Shown here: positions 17,429-25,700 of the stretch, in pieces
Layout: each line of letters starts with the position of its first letter
Numbering within the stretch: the stretch's first letter is position 1
NCBI GenBank assembly: GCA_019240405.1
Contig: JAFAYL010000052.1
Span: 1-64,000, forward strand
DNA length: 64,000 nt
Origin: Acidobacteriaceae bacterium
GTDB lineage: Bacteria; Acidobacteriota; Terriglobia; Bryobacterales; Bryobacteraceae
Reading direction: 5' to 3'
The notes under the pieces: generated by a model
Databases searched by the model: none
Seen by the model: only the letters and a program-made list of their open reading frames with translations
Told to the model about the DNA's origin: nothing
Made by a program: the position numbers and the translations under genes

Positions 17429-18225
17429 TCTGAAGCGGCTCTGCCGATCGGGATTTCCAGTCCGTCATATGCGAGGCGTACATGCGCCGGCAAACGCAAT
17501 TCGACTTTCGCGTGAAGAAGGTCGTGCGAAACATGTGTAAAGAATGCTCTTTTCGGCGCGAGCGACTCCACAGTTCTGAGCGATTCCTCAACGGTGGAAT
17601 GCGTCGGGTGAGGATTGTGCCGTAAAGCATCGAGAAACAGAACATCGAGACCGCTCAGTCTTTCTAAGCTCTGGGGCGGAATCTCGCTGTGATCGGTCAG
17701 ATAGGCGCAGTCTCCGAATTTGAATCCATGCACAGTGCCTTTCCCGTGCGAGGCGCGAATCGGCACGATTTCGATGCGGTCGATGAAAATCGGCTCGTCT
17801 TCGAAACAGTGAAGCGTGAGCCGCGGCCGACTGGATTCGGTCGGACTTTTGTCAAATACATACACGAAAGTTCGTTCAATTACCTCCAAAGTTTCGGCTG
17901 ACGCATAAATCGGGATCTCTTGTCTAGACATGAAGTTAAACGGGCGAACATCATCTAAGCCCAGAATGTGATCGGCATGCGAATGCGTGTACAAAATTGC
18001 GTCGAGGCGATCAATGCCGAAACGAAGGGCCTGATACCGAAAATCGGGTGATGTATCGATGAGCACGCGTTTACTGCCGAGCCGCAAAAGAATAGAAGGG
18101 CGGAGGCGCTTATCGCGAGGATCAGTTGAACTGCACACCTGACAGCGGCAACCGATCATAGGCACGCCCACGCTGGTTCCGGAGCCGAGGACTAGGATGG
18201 AGGCGTGCTCGAATTGGTCGAGCAT
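17425..18225 (-). CDS. Metallo-beta-lactamase-fold hydrolase, PhnP/RNase Z-like
   Basis: A 266-residue phosphodiesterase-type hydrolase. The metal-binding motif is THSHADHILGLDD, with further histidines near ASHGKGT, TDHSE and FFTHVSHD. An N-terminal GCRCQVC cluster is characteristic of PhnP-like enzymes that bind an additional zinc and cleave cyclic phosphates. No C-P lyase genes are nearby, so the physiological substrate is unknown. It starts one base after the stop of the DUF1844 gene and overlaps ribF by four bases, so the three are one transcript. Confidence 0.8.
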   Translation of the reverse strand: MLDQFEHASILVLGSGTSVGVPMIGCRCQVCSSTDPRDKRLRPSILLRLGSKRVLIDTSPDFRYQALRFGIDRLDAILYTHSHADHILGLDDVRPFNFMSRQEIPIYASAETLEVIERTFVYVFDKSPTESSRPRLTLHCFEDEPIFIDRIEIVPIRASHGKGTVHGFKFGDCAYLTDHSEIPPQSLERLSGLDVLFLDALRHNPHPTHSTVEESLRTVESLAPKRAFFTHVSHDLLHAKVELRLPAHVRLAYDGLEIPIGRAASE

Positions 18226-18612
18226 CTACCCCGTTTTCGTTCCTTTGCCGCCATCAGCCGTAATGATTCGCGGCGCATCGTCGGAACTTGCCGCTGCACC
18301 TTCGGGTTCGGCGCGCTTCTTGATTTCGTCGGCGACTTGAACGTAGCGAAAACGAAGCTCAGTCAAACCGTTTTCGAGAAGCCGCTGTTCTTCAGCGCTG
18401 AGGTTGCCTTTCGTTTTGCCCTGCAGCATTGCCAGGAGATCGATTGAATGCCGGGCCAGAGGAAGATTCGGCTCGTGCGCCTCTTCCTCTTTCTCGCCGA
18501 GGTTCAGCAAACCGAGCTGGATCTGCGTCTGCATCAAGATGGATTCAACAAGGAACGAGAAGCTCGCTGGAGGAACAGGAAATTCAAAAGAGGATTCGCT
18601 ACTCTCTGCCAT
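18226..18612 (-). CDS. DUF1844 family protein
   Basis: A 128-residue cytoplasmic protein with the DUF1844 core ASFSFLVESILMQTQIQLG (about 16-34) and DLLAMLQGKTKGNLSAEEQ (about 58-76), a motif common in Acidobacteria and deltaproteobacteria. Function is unknown. The C-terminal 25 residues are low complexity. The ATG at 18612 is preferred over one at 18624 because GGTGG lies a few bases before it. It is divergent from mazG with about 33 bases between, and TATATAAG lies there as a possible -10. Confidence 0.75.
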   Translation of the reverse strand: MAESSESSFEFPVPPASFSFLVESILMQTQIQLGLLNLGEKEEEAHEPNLPLARHSIDLLAMLQGKTKGNLSAEEQRLLENGLTELRFRYVQVADEIKKRAEPEGAAASSDDAPRIITADGGKGTKTG

Positions 18613-18645
18613 ATAAACCACCATCTTATATAGTCAGGGCGAGCG

Positions 18646-19449
18646 ATGCCGGACAGATTTGAAGAAGCTGGAGAGAAATTCAAACGACTGGTTCAGGTGA
18701 TGGCGAGACTGCGCGCTCCAGGCGGCTGCCCGTGGGATCGCAAGCAAAGTTTCGACACAATCAAGCCGTACCTGCTCGAAGAGAGTTATGAAGTAATGGA
18801 CGCGATTGACCGGCGAGATTGGAACGGGTTGGCTGAGGAACTCGGTGATCTTCTGCTGCAGCCGGTTTTCTTTGCAGAGATTGCGGCGGAAGAAGGACTG
18901 TTCACGATTTCAGATTCGCTGGATGCAATCAACGAGAAACTTGTGCGGCGCCATCCCCACGTGTTTGGGGACGCGACGGCGCATACTGCGGAGGACGTAA
19001 AGCAGCGGTGGGATGAGATCAAAAGGAATGAAAGATCAGAAGCAGGCGATGCTGGATCCGTTCTCGACCGAGTGCCACGGAACCTTCCGGCCCTGGTAGA
19101 AGCGGATAAAATCAGCCAAAAAGCGGCAGCTCTCGGATTCGAGTGGCCGAACATCGGCGGTGTTGTTGAAAAGCTTGTCGAAGAGGCCGCTGAACTGGCG
19201 AGGGCAAATGAATCACGCGATCAGGAACAGGTTCAACACGAGATTGGAGATCTTTTGTTTACGATTGTGAACCTGGCGCGGTTTTTGAAGGTGGATCCAG
19301 AACAGGCGCTGCGGAAAACGAATGCGCGTTTTCGAAAGCGCTTCACACATGTTGAAAGAGAAATACGCGCGGCATCTTCGAAACTCTCGCTCGAAGCGAT
19401 GGAAGAACTGTGGCAGGAAGCCAAACGATTGGAAGAATCAGATCAGTGA
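18646..19449 (+). CDS. mazG: Nucleoside triphosphate pyrophosphohydrolase MazG
   Basis: Hydrolyses non-canonical or excess (d)NTPs to monophosphates. The 267-residue protein has the two tandem MazG helical domains. The first has CPWDRKQSFDTIKPYLLEES and EELGDLLLQ (metal-binding acidic residues), and the second, from about 165, has KLVEEAAELARA and EIGDLLFTIVN. AGGGCGAG near the ATG can serve as ribosome-binding site. Its end overlaps the convergent dipeptidase gene by seven bases. Confidence 0.93.
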   Translation: MPDRFEEAGEKFKRLVQVMARLRAPGGCPWDRKQSFDTIKPYLLEESYEVMDAIDRRDWNGLAEELGDLLLQPVFFAEIAAEEGLFTISDSLDAINEKLVRRHPHVFGDATAHTAEDVKQRWDEIKRNERSEAGDAGSVLDRVPRNLPALVEADKISQKAAALGFEWPNIGGVVEKLVEEAAELARANESRDQEQVQHEIGDLLFTIVNLARFLKVDPEQALRKTNARFRKRFTHVEREIRAASSKLSLEAMEELWQEAKRLEESDQ

Positions 19450-20663
19450 GAAGAAGCCGCAACTTTTTCGACCTGACGCATCAAGCGAAGGGTGTTCCCG
19501 CCGTAGATCTTCTTGATATCAGATTCTGAATAGCCTTTTTCTAACAGCGCACGAGTCAGGTTGGGAAATTTCGAAACATCATCGAGTCCCACCGGCGCGC
19601 ACGTGATGCCATCAAAATCCGATCCGATACCGATCGCGTCAATCCCCGCAATTTGCCGGACGTGATCGATATGCGCGACAACATCATCGAGGGTGGCCCG
19701 GACTTGCGCTCTCTTCTCTTCCCCGGCGAGCGCATCTAGTTCAGCTTTAAGCTTCGCGGGATCGTTCGCGTACTGTTTTTGCAGATCCCTGGATCGTTCA
19801 CTTAAATGCAGATTCGCAACGGAATCTGCGGCCTTTTGCGAAATGAAGTTGCAATAGAAGTTGATCTGAATTACTCCGCCTTTTTTGGCCAGAGCGACGA
19901 TCATGTCATCGGTCATGTTGCGCGGAGCATTTGTTACTGCGCGGCATGAGGAATGGGAAGCAATGAGCGGCGCCTCACTCGTTTCGAGTGCATCGTAGAA
20001 GGTTTTGTCAGCTACGTGAGAAATGTCAACCATCATGCCTAGCCGGTTCATTTCCCGAACAATGTCTTTGCCGAGCGGCGTCAGACCTTTGTGATGCGCG
20101 ATGTTCGCATCATCGATATCTCCCGAAGAATCGGCCCAGTTGTTCGTATTGACGTGGGTTAGGGTCATGTAACGAACGCCGAGCCTGTAATAGTCGCGAA
20201 GCAAGCGCGGACTGTCTTCGATAGCGTGGCCGCCTTCGATGCCGATTAGCGCCGCGATTTTTCCCTTGCGATGCGCCCGTTCGATATCGTCTGCGGTAAG
20301 CGCGAGCATGAAGTCATTCGAATACCGCTGAATGATGTCGTGATAAATCGTATCGATCATCTGCAGCGTGCGGTTTGCGGAGTGATTCCCGTTGACATAT
20401 TTGGCGTCGACGTAAGCCGCGAAGAAAACGGCGCCGACTCCGCCTTGGCGCAGCCGAGGGATGTCCGTGTGGTTCTTGGGAGCATTACCGATATCGGTTC
20501 CGTCGACCGTAAAACTTGGAATGTCGTTATGAGTGTCGATCAAGATCGCAGATTTTGTTATCGCCGCGACCTCGGCGTCTATTTTCTTCGAGTCTATGGC
20601 TGCGGCCCCCAAGCTGGCGAGAATTGTAATTGCAATCGTGACAAGAATAGAACTTTCACGCAT
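19443..20663 (-). CDS. Secreted membrane-type dipeptidase (peptidase M19)
   Basis: A zinc dipeptidase of 406 residues cleaving dipeptides, often with D-amino acid tolerance, outside the cytoplasm. It has a signal peptide (residues 1-22, ILVTIAITILASLGAAA). Zinc ligands are in IDTHNDIPS (42-50), GIEGGHAIEDS, DISHVADKTF and IASHSSCRAV, and IGIGSDFDGI is the C-terminal signature. The gene starts within eight bases of the DUF389 stop, so the two share a transcript. Confidence 0.9.
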   Translation of the reverse strand: MRESSILVTIAITILASLGAAAIDSKKIDAEVAAITKSAILIDTHNDIPSFTVDGTDIGNAPKNHTDIPRLRQGGVGAVFFAAYVDAKYVNGNHSANRTLQMIDTIYHDIIQRYSNDFMLALTADDIERAHRKGKIAALIGIEGGHAIEDSPRLLRDYYRLGVRYMTLTHVNTNNWADSSGDIDDANIAHHKGLTPLGKDIVREMNRLGMMVDISHVADKTFYDALETSEAPLIASHSSCRAVTNAPRNMTDDMIVALAKKGGVIQINFYCNFISQKAADSVANLHLSERSRDLQKQYANDPAKLKAELDALAGEEKRAQVRATLDDVVAHIDHVRQIAGIDAIGIGSDFDGITCAPVGLDDVSKFPNLTRALLEKGYSESDIKKIYGGNTLRLMRQVEKVAASSH

Positions 20664-21573
20664 GGCGGTTGCGCCGGTGTTTCACGAACACCTCGACATC
20701 CTTTCGTTTAATCCGCAGCAGTAAATAACCTAGCAGACCACCCATGGCAATGGTTGCCACATTGATCCCGAATGTGCCGATCCGCACCGCAGTCACGCCG
20801 GACGGTGGAAAACCGCGGATCAGACAATAACCGAACCAAACCGGAAAGATGCCATACTGCACGGCAGCCGCGACTCCAATGAAGTACCTGCGGCCCGCGT
20901 CGTCTGCCGTGATGGGGCCTGCGGCGAGGCCGATGACTGCCGAAATAGCAAAGCTAGGCAACAGCGAACTGAAATGCTGGAAAAGCATCGGACCACCATG
21001 CAGATAGGTGACGATTGCGCCCGCAAAGATAGACGCAATCGTGCTTACGGTAAGCGCCTTCAGTCCTTGTCCGGCTAAACTCCAATCGCCAGACCAAGCC
21101 CCGAAACTGATGGCGAGAACCTGCGACAAAAAGGGCAGGAACAAGGCAGCCACGACGATCGTGATCGGATTGTCTTGAAGCATTCCGTAGGCGAGAAGAA
21201 TGGCTCCCGCGAAGGCACGCGCGAAATAACTGACTGTAATGTTGTTGAGCTGCCAGAGATCCTCAAAAACGTTTATCGGCGGCTCGACCATGGGCCGGGT
21301 AATTTCGCGGGCCCGATCCTCGGTCACGATCGCCCGCAACTCCCGCGAAGTGAGGGTACACTCAGCGGAATCGAACCAGGAAGCGGTAAGAACCGCGTCG
21401 GCAAAGTGTCTGGCCTTGGGAGTAGAGGTCTCCGCGCTGATCACCTCTTTGCGCTCGTTCGGGCCGTACGCGAAAACGGGGTAAACAGAAACCTGTTTTA
21501 TGCCCACATTGCGCGCGAGGCTGGCGACATCCTTGCCCCTGCCTTCTGGTACCGTGACACGGATCTCATGCAT
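20656..21573 (-). CDS. DUF389 family membrane protein
   Basis: A 305-residue protein with a soluble N-terminal domain (1-100) and about five to six transmembrane helices from about 115 (for example FARAFAGAILLAYGMLQDNP and ISAVIGLAAGPITADDAG), matching the DUF389 arrangement. Function is unknown; some relatives are called hydrophobic-domain or TIGR00341 proteins. The ATG at 21573 is chosen because the open frame upstream runs through AT-rich promoter sequence and would need a TTG. It is divergent from the DoxX-thioredoxin gene. Confidence 0.72.
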   Translation of the reverse strand: MHEIRVTVPEGRGKDVASLARNVGIKQVSVYPVFAYGPNERKEVISAETSTPKARHFADAVLTASWFDSAECTLTSRELRAIVTEDRAREITRPMVEPPINVFEDLWQLNNITVSYFARAFAGAILLAYGMLQDNPITIVVAALFLPFLSQVLAISFGAWSGDWSLAGQGLKALTVSTIASIFAGAIVTYLHGGPMLFQHFSSLLPSFAISAVIGLAAGPITADDAGRRYFIGVAAAVQYGIFPVWFGYCLIRGFPPSGVTAVRIGTFGINVATIAMGGLLGYLLLRIKRKDVEVFVKHRRNRHA

Positions 21574-21587
21574 AGATGGGGCGGGAT

Positions 21588-21615
21588 TTGTAACCGGCTT
21601 GTAACAAATTAAAAT
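21588..21615 (+). promoter_or_regulatory. Predicted sigma-70 promoter of the DoxX-thioredoxin gene
   Basis: TTGTAA (21588-21593) and TAAAAT (21610-21615) are spaced by 16 bases and point at the ATG at 21631, giving a short leader of about ten bases. The 57-base divergent gap is AT-rich, unlike its surroundings. Confidence 0.45.
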
Positions 21616-21630
21616 ATACAATCAAAACGG

Positions 21631-22524
21631 ATGGTCGAAAACACAACAAGCTGGAAACGCAGAGTGGCGACTATTTCCGCGATCGTACTGGGCTTGATTT
21701 TTCTTGTTTCGGGCGGGTGGAAAGTGCTGAGCCCATTCAAAACAGGTGAGCTCCTGGAACAAGCGCGCGTTCCCGCCGGAGCCGGAGTTCTAGGCGCGGC
21801 ATCGCTGGGCACGGTCGAACTTTTCGCAGCATTTCTATTGTTTGTTCCGCAATTCAGGCGTTGGGGCGGTTTCCTCAGCTCGGTGCTGTTGATCTTCTTT
21901 ATGAGCTGGGTTGGATATTTCTACCCGGCGCTGGCGGGCCAGGAGTGCAAGTGTTTTCCGTTCATCAAGCGAACCGTCGGTCCGGGATTCTTTATCTCGG
22001 ATGGAATCATGCTGCTGCTCGCGGTTGCCGCGTTCCTCTGGTCGCCGCGAGTGGCTCGATTTAGAGTGCCAGTAATCGCGTTTCTCGCGTTGGCCACACT
22101 CGCATCGGTGAGTTATGGCGTAAATGCGGCGGAGAGGCGCAACGTGCAGGTGCCGACGCCGGTCGTCGTCGATGGGAAATCGCAGAGCCTCGCGGAAGGC
22201 AAGGTGTTTCTGTTCTTCTACAATCCTTCATGCGAGCATTGCGACGCAGCGGCGAAGTTCATGTCGAAACTAGATTGGGGCGATACGCGCATTGTGGCGA
22301 TCCCGACAGAGGATCCTCAATGGGCCGGATCGTTTCTTCACGATACGGGACTAAGGGCTTCGACCAGTCTTGAAACGGCTAAGCTGCGAAAGTCATTCGC
22401 GTTTGTGGATCCGCCGTTCGGTGTTGCCTTAGAAGGCGGCCGTGTCAAGGAGACCTTTGGCCAGGCGCAATTCTATGCGCCCTTACCTGAAGCTGATTTG
22501 AAGAAATTGGGATTCGTGAAGTAG
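21631..22524 (+). CDS. DoxX/MauE-like membrane protein fused to a thioredoxin-like domain
   Basis: A 297-residue protein. Four hydrophobic helices (about 13-32, 50-75, 80-100 and 120-140) form a DoxX/MauE-type four-helix domain. It includes the cysteines of GQECKCFPF (about 108-116). A fifth helix at about 145-165 leads to a periplasmic thioredoxin-like domain whose active-site-like motif is CEHC in NPSCEHCDAA (about 200-209). It probably shuttles electrons between the quinone pool and periplasmic thiols; this is inferred from MauE, DoxX and VKOR-like logic. It stands alone behind its own promoter. Confidence 0.72.
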   Translation: MVENTTSWKRRVATISAIVLGLIFLVSGGWKVLSPFKTGELLEQARVPAGAGVLGAASLGTVELFAAFLLFVPQFRRWGGFLSSVLLIFFMSWVGYFYPALAGQECKCFPFIKRTVGPGFFISDGIMLLLAVAAFLWSPRVARFRVPVIAFLALATLASVSYGVNAAERRNVQVPTPVVVDGKSQSLAEGKVFLFFYNPSCEHCDAAAKFMSKLDWGDTRIVAIPTEDPQWAGSFLHDTGLRASTSLETAKLRKSFAFVDPPFGVALEGGRVKETFGQAQFYAPLPEADLKKLGFVK

Positions 22525-22537
22525 CTCCAATTCGCGG

Positions 22538-23620
22538 TTAGGCGGCTTTCGCTCGCGCTTTTTTCAGCGGCTTCAGTAGCGACAACACGATCTGTTCATA
22601 AAGGCGCGCACTGTTGCTTTCGCGAAATCTCTCCGCAAGCGCGCGCAAACTTCCCGCAGCATAGCAGTCCATGATTGCCGGATGAATGTAGTACTTCTTG
22701 CAGGTTGCCGGCTTGTTGCCGAGCTTGCAGGCGACGTCTTTCACTACATCGACCAAAACTGATTTGAGCTCGTGTTTGGTTTCGGGATCCGTTGCGTCGG
22801 CGCATTTCGCGAGCAAGAAACTGGCGGCGAGACAGGTTCCTCCCCATGTCCGGAAGTCTTTGGCCGTGAAATCGCCTCCGCTAATCTCGCGCAGATACTC
22901 ATTCACGTCGCCCGATTCAATGCTCTGCGGCTGTGCCTCTTCGTCGATGTACTGGAACAGCGCGCTTCCGGGAATGTCCTTGCACTTTCGGATGACGCGC
23001 GCGAGGCGCGTATCGGCGAGAGTGATCTCGTGCTTTTGTCCGCTCTTCCCGCGAAAGCGGAATTTCAACATCTCACCAAGGATTTGAACGTGCTGGTTGC
23101 GAAGAGTCGTCAGGCCAAATGAATTGTTTTCTTCCGCATATTCTTCGTTCCCGACTCTGATGTACGTGGTTTCGAGAAGCTTGACGACAGCAGCGAGCAC
23201 TTTTCGCTTGGGTAATCCGCGCCGGGCTAAATCCTGCCCGACGACCCGTCGGATCTTGGGCAGGGCTGCTCCGAACGCGCGCATTCGATCAAACTTAACA
23301 AGATCGCGTATCCGGCGATATTCAGGATGATAGCGGTACTGTTTGCGGCCGCGCGCATCGCGTCCTACGGCTTGGATATGCCCGTTAGGGTCTGGACTGA
23401 TCCAGACGGAAGTCCATGCTGGGGGAATCATGAGGGAGCGGATGCGCTCGAGAGTAGCCGCGTCGTCAACCGGCTTATCGTTTTCGTCGAGGTACTCAAA
23501 ACTGCTTCCGCTGTGACGACGCCGTATGCCCGGGCCTTTGGGTATGAAATAACGAAGACCAGCCTTTCGGGCCGATTGGACTTCGTCGGGAAGTTTTGGG
23601 ATTTCGGTGGGTAATCCCAT
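22538..23620 (-). CDS. DNA topoisomerase IB (poxvirus type)
   Basis: Relaxes supercoils by a 3'-phosphotyrosyl intermediate. The 360-residue protein has the N-terminal domain with MIPPAWTSVWISPDPNGHIQ and the catalytic domain with RVGNEEYAEENNSFGLTTL, KDFRTWGGT and the nucleophile Tyr311 in KKYYIHPA. Arginine, lysine and histidine positions appear intact. ATG at 23620 is preferred to a TTG six bases upstream. Topoisomerase IB is common in soil bacteria and not essential. It converges on the DoxX gene 13 bases away. Confidence 0.9.
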   Translation of the reverse strand: MGLPTEIPKLPDEVQSARKAGLRYFIPKGPGIRRRHSGSSFEYLDENDKPVDDAATLERIRSLMIPPAWTSVWISPDPNGHIQAVGRDARGRKQYRYHPEYRRIRDLVKFDRMRAFGAALPKIRRVVGQDLARRGLPKRKVLAAVVKLLETTYIRVGNEEYAEENNSFGLTTLRNQHVQILGEMLKFRFRGKSGQKHEITLADTRLARVIRKCKDIPGSALFQYIDEEAQPQSIESGDVNEYLREISGGDFTAKDFRTWGGTCLAASFLLAKCADATDPETKHELKSVLVDVVKDVACKLGNKPATCKKYYIHPAIMDCYAAGSLRALAERFRESNSARLYEQIVLSLLKPLKKARAKAA

Positions 23621-23698
23621 CTGCAATCGTCTGACGCGGTTTGTAGCAGAAATACTACGGAATTGTTAGATGCGCTACACAGAAGATGCCGCATTTGT

Positions 23699-23713
23699 TA
23701 TACGCTACGTATA
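23699..23713. promoter_or_regulatory. Palindrome upstream of the BrnT/BrnA locus, probable operator
   Basis: TATACG-CTA-CGTATA is a perfect six-base inverted repeat with a three-base spacer, ending six bases before the brnT ATG. BrnA antitoxins are known DNA-binding autorepressors, so this is a likely operator; the role is inferred. Confidence 0.5.
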
Positions 23714-23718
23714 GCGCA

Positions 23719-24009
23719 ATGCGATTCCAATGGGATTAGGCCAAAAATCGGGCCAAACGGCGGCAGCATGGCGTTAGCTTTGAAACAGCGCCGCGCGCCT
23801 TTTTCGATGCAAATGTCGTGATTGAGAAGGACCGTATCGACAAAGAGACGGGCGAGCAGCGCTGGATGGCACTCGGCCTTGTCGCCCCGCAATTGCTCGT
23901 GGTGGTTCACGTGTACAGGAGCATCAATGACGAAGACGAAGAGGAAATCATCTGTATCATCTCGGCCCGGAAAGCTGATCGAGGTCAGTGCCGCCGATAT
24001 TTTGAATAA
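23719..24009 (+). pseudogene. brnT: BrnT-type ribonuclease toxin, inactivated by an early stop
   Basis: Reading from ATG 23719 gives MRFQWD, then an amber TAG at 23737-23739, then AKNRAKRRQHGVSFETA, RAFFDANVV and a normal remainder to TAA at 24007. This is a full BrnT toxin frame (96 codons) except for the nonsense codon at position 7, where relatives have Glu or another residue. One substitution (for example GAG to TAG) explains it. Restart at GTG 23818 would yield only 63 residues lacking the N-terminal basic motif, so the toxin is probably dead. The gene overlaps the antitoxin. Confidence 0.8.
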
Positions 24010-24280
24010 ACCGCTCACGAAGCGCCAGCTGCGCGACATTGAGAAATTGCGGGCCATGCGCGACTCGGCCATAGACTTCAGCGACATTCCAGAGTTGACC
24101 GAAGGAAAGCTGGCAGAAATGAACCGGCGGCGTGAACCGAAAAAGCTCATCGCTGCGCGCCTTGATGTCGATGTAGTCGCCTGGTTGAAGACCCTCGGTC
24201 TTCGAGAGAGTGGCTATTCGAGCCATATCAACACGATTTTGCGATGGGTTATGGAGCACCGGCGCAAGGTGGCATCATAA
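23927..24280 (+). CDS. brnA: BrnA-type antitoxin
   Basis: A 117-residue ribbon-helix-helix antitoxin that would neutralise BrnT and repress the locus. The BrnA domain is at the C-terminus: IAARLDVDVVAWLKTLG, then SGYSSHINTILRWVMEHR. The ATG at 23927 is chosen because AGGAG lies five bases before it; the frame is open further upstream but antisense-like. It overlaps the end of brnT by 83 bases, the usual arrangement. It remains intact although the toxin is disrupted. Confidence 0.82.
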   Translation: MTKTKRKSSVSSRPGKLIEVSAADILNKPLTKRQLRDIEKLRAMRDSAIDFSDIPELTEGKLAEMNRRREPKKLIAARLDVDVVAWLKTLGLRESGYSSHINTILRWVMEHRRKVAS

Positions 24281-24327
24281 GACGGTCTTTGGCCTAACTC
24301 AATCGGGCTCGATGCTACTTTCCAATC

Positions 24328-25002
24328 ATGGCGGAAGCCGTAATCTTCGATATTGACGGTACGTTACTCGATTCGGTTGATCTGCATGCGCAAGCATGGC
24401 AGGAAGCGTTCCGGCACTTCGGGCACGATATCCCTTTTGATGAAATTCGAAGCCAAATCGGAAAAGGCGGCGATCAGCTTATGCCCGTGTTTCTGTCTCC
24501 GGGCGAGTTGAAAGAAAGGGGAAAGCAGATCGAAAAGTTTCGTGGCGAGCTGTTCGAGAAGAGGTATCTCCCGCAAGTCCGACCATTTCCGGGTGTAAGA
24601 GAACTCTTTCAGAAGATCAAGCGAAACGGGCAGGGCATCGCGCTGGCTTCATCCGCAAAGCCCGATGAGTTGAAGAAATTTGAGCAGATTGCAAATATCC
24701 AGGACCTAGTTGAAGCGGAAACCTCGTCAGGTGATGTGAAAAAATCCAAGCCGCACCCCGACATTTTCGAAGCTGCGCTTGACCGGCTCGGACCGAACGT
24801 TCGCCGCGAACGTGTAGTGGTTGTCGGCGATAGTCCTCATGATGCCGAGGCGGCGCGAAGGGCCAAGCTTACGGTTATCGGCGTATTATGCGGCGGATTT
24901 CCTGAGGTGGCGCTTCGCGAGGCGGGTTGTACTGCGATCTATGCCGGTCCCCAAGAACTGCTCGAGAGATACGAAAATTCGCTCCTGGCGAAACAAGCTT
25001 AA
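24328..25002 (+). CDS. HAD-family phosphatase (phosphoglycolate phosphatase-like)
   Basis: A 224-residue cytoplasmic hydrolase. Motif I is FDIDGTLLDS (nucleophile Asp8, acid Asp10), motif II SSAKP, motif III lysine in KKSKPHPD and motif IV VVVGDSPHDAEAA. The helical cap between residues 15 and 95 puts it in subclass IA with phosphoglycolate and beta-phosphoglucomutase relatives. The substrate is not clear. No link to its neighbours is evident. Confidence 0.82.
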   Translation: MAEAVIFDIDGTLLDSVDLHAQAWQEAFRHFGHDIPFDEIRSQIGKGGDQLMPVFLSPGELKERGKQIEKFRGELFEKRYLPQVRPFPGVRELFQKIKRNGQGIALASSAKPDELKKFEQIANIQDLVEAETSSGDVKKSKPHPDIFEAALDRLGPNVRRERVVVVGDSPHDAEAARRAKLTVIGVLCGGFPEVALREAGCTAIYAGPQELLERYENSLLAKQA

Positions 25003-25142
25003 ACAGTGCTGCGGCCGAGTCCGGTGCAAAATGCCATCATCGAAAACATTAAGAACAGCAAATCGTTATTCCAATAGACGAATGCCGTCGCAGCGCACAT
25101 AAGCGCAAGTTGAGCGCGGGCGTCCAGGTCGCGGTTAAACAT
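24999..25142 (-). CDS. Small hydrophobic membrane protein (47 aa)
   Basis: A 47-codon frame from ATG at 25142 to TAA at 24999-25001, lying 30 bases downstream of the HIT gene on the same strand. The sequence begins MFNRDLDARAQLALMCAA and contains a long hydrophobic stretch rich in Phe, Met, Leu and Ala (about residues 13-41), giving one or two membrane helices. No clear Shine-Dalgarno is seen. It overlaps the convergent HAD stop by four bases. No family is recognised. Its clean composition and position as an operon tail support it. Confidence 0.45.
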   Translation of the reverse strand: MFNRDLDARAQLALMCAATAFVYWNNDLLFLMFSMMAFCTGLGRSTV

Positions 25143-25172
25143 TCGGGTTAAACTGTAGTGCCCTGAACGGGG

Positions 25173-25679
25173 CTACGCTCTCTCTTTAAGCAAAGCGATC
25201 TCTGCAAATCTCGGTTGCAACTTGCCGTAAGTTATTTCGAGCGATTCAGGAATAACGCGAGTACCACCAACCGTACTCATGAAATTTGCATCACCCTTCC
25301 AGCGAGGTAGGACATGTAAATGGATGTGCTGCTCGATTCCGGCCCCTGCCGCTTCACCTAGATTCATGCCCAAATTTAGCCCCTCGGGATGGTAAGCGTC
25401 CTCCAGAATCTGTTCCGCATAACGTGCGAGAAGCATCATTTCATCGGTGGTACTCACGTCCGTCTGAGAGAGGCGCGACACGTGTTCATAGGGAGCGATC
25501 ATCAGATGTCCGCTGGTATAAGGAAACCGGTTCAGGATGACAAAGCAGAGCGCTCCGCGGTACACCAGGAGGGCTTTCTCATCAGCCGTGCCCTCTGCTG
25601 CCTCGCAAAAGACGCATCGACCCATCTCAGTTTTCGCTTGAATGTACGCAGAGCGCCACGGAGTCCAAAGATGCCTCAT
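25173..25679 (-). CDS. HIT-family nucleotide hydrolase or phosphorylase
   Basis: A 168-residue histidine-triad protein of the Ap4A phosphorylase/FHIT-like branch. It starts with RHLWTPWRSAYI, then has a CVFC zinc motif, NRFPYTSGHLMIAPYEHV and the catalytic triad HIHLHVLPRW. It probably hydrolyses dinucleoside polyphosphates or nucleotide adducts. ATG at 25679 is preferred to the TTG just upstream. It is followed after 21 bases upstream by the HU/IHF gene on the same strand. Confidence 0.88.
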   Translation of the reverse strand: MRHLWTPWRSAYIQAKTEMGRCVFCEAAEGTADEKALLVYRGALCFVILNRFPYTSGHLMIAPYEHVSRLSQTDVSTTDEMMLLARYAEQILEDAYHPEGLNLGMNLGEAAGAGIEQHIHLHVLPRWKGDANFMSTVGGTRVIPESLEITYGKLQPRFAEIALLKERA

Positions 25680-25700
25680 CAAAAAGCGACGAGCCTAAGC

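Noticed and set aside
23822-23926. N-terminal extension of BrnA
   Set aside because: It overlaps the BrnT frame, and a clear Shine-Dalgarno precedes the ATG at 23927.
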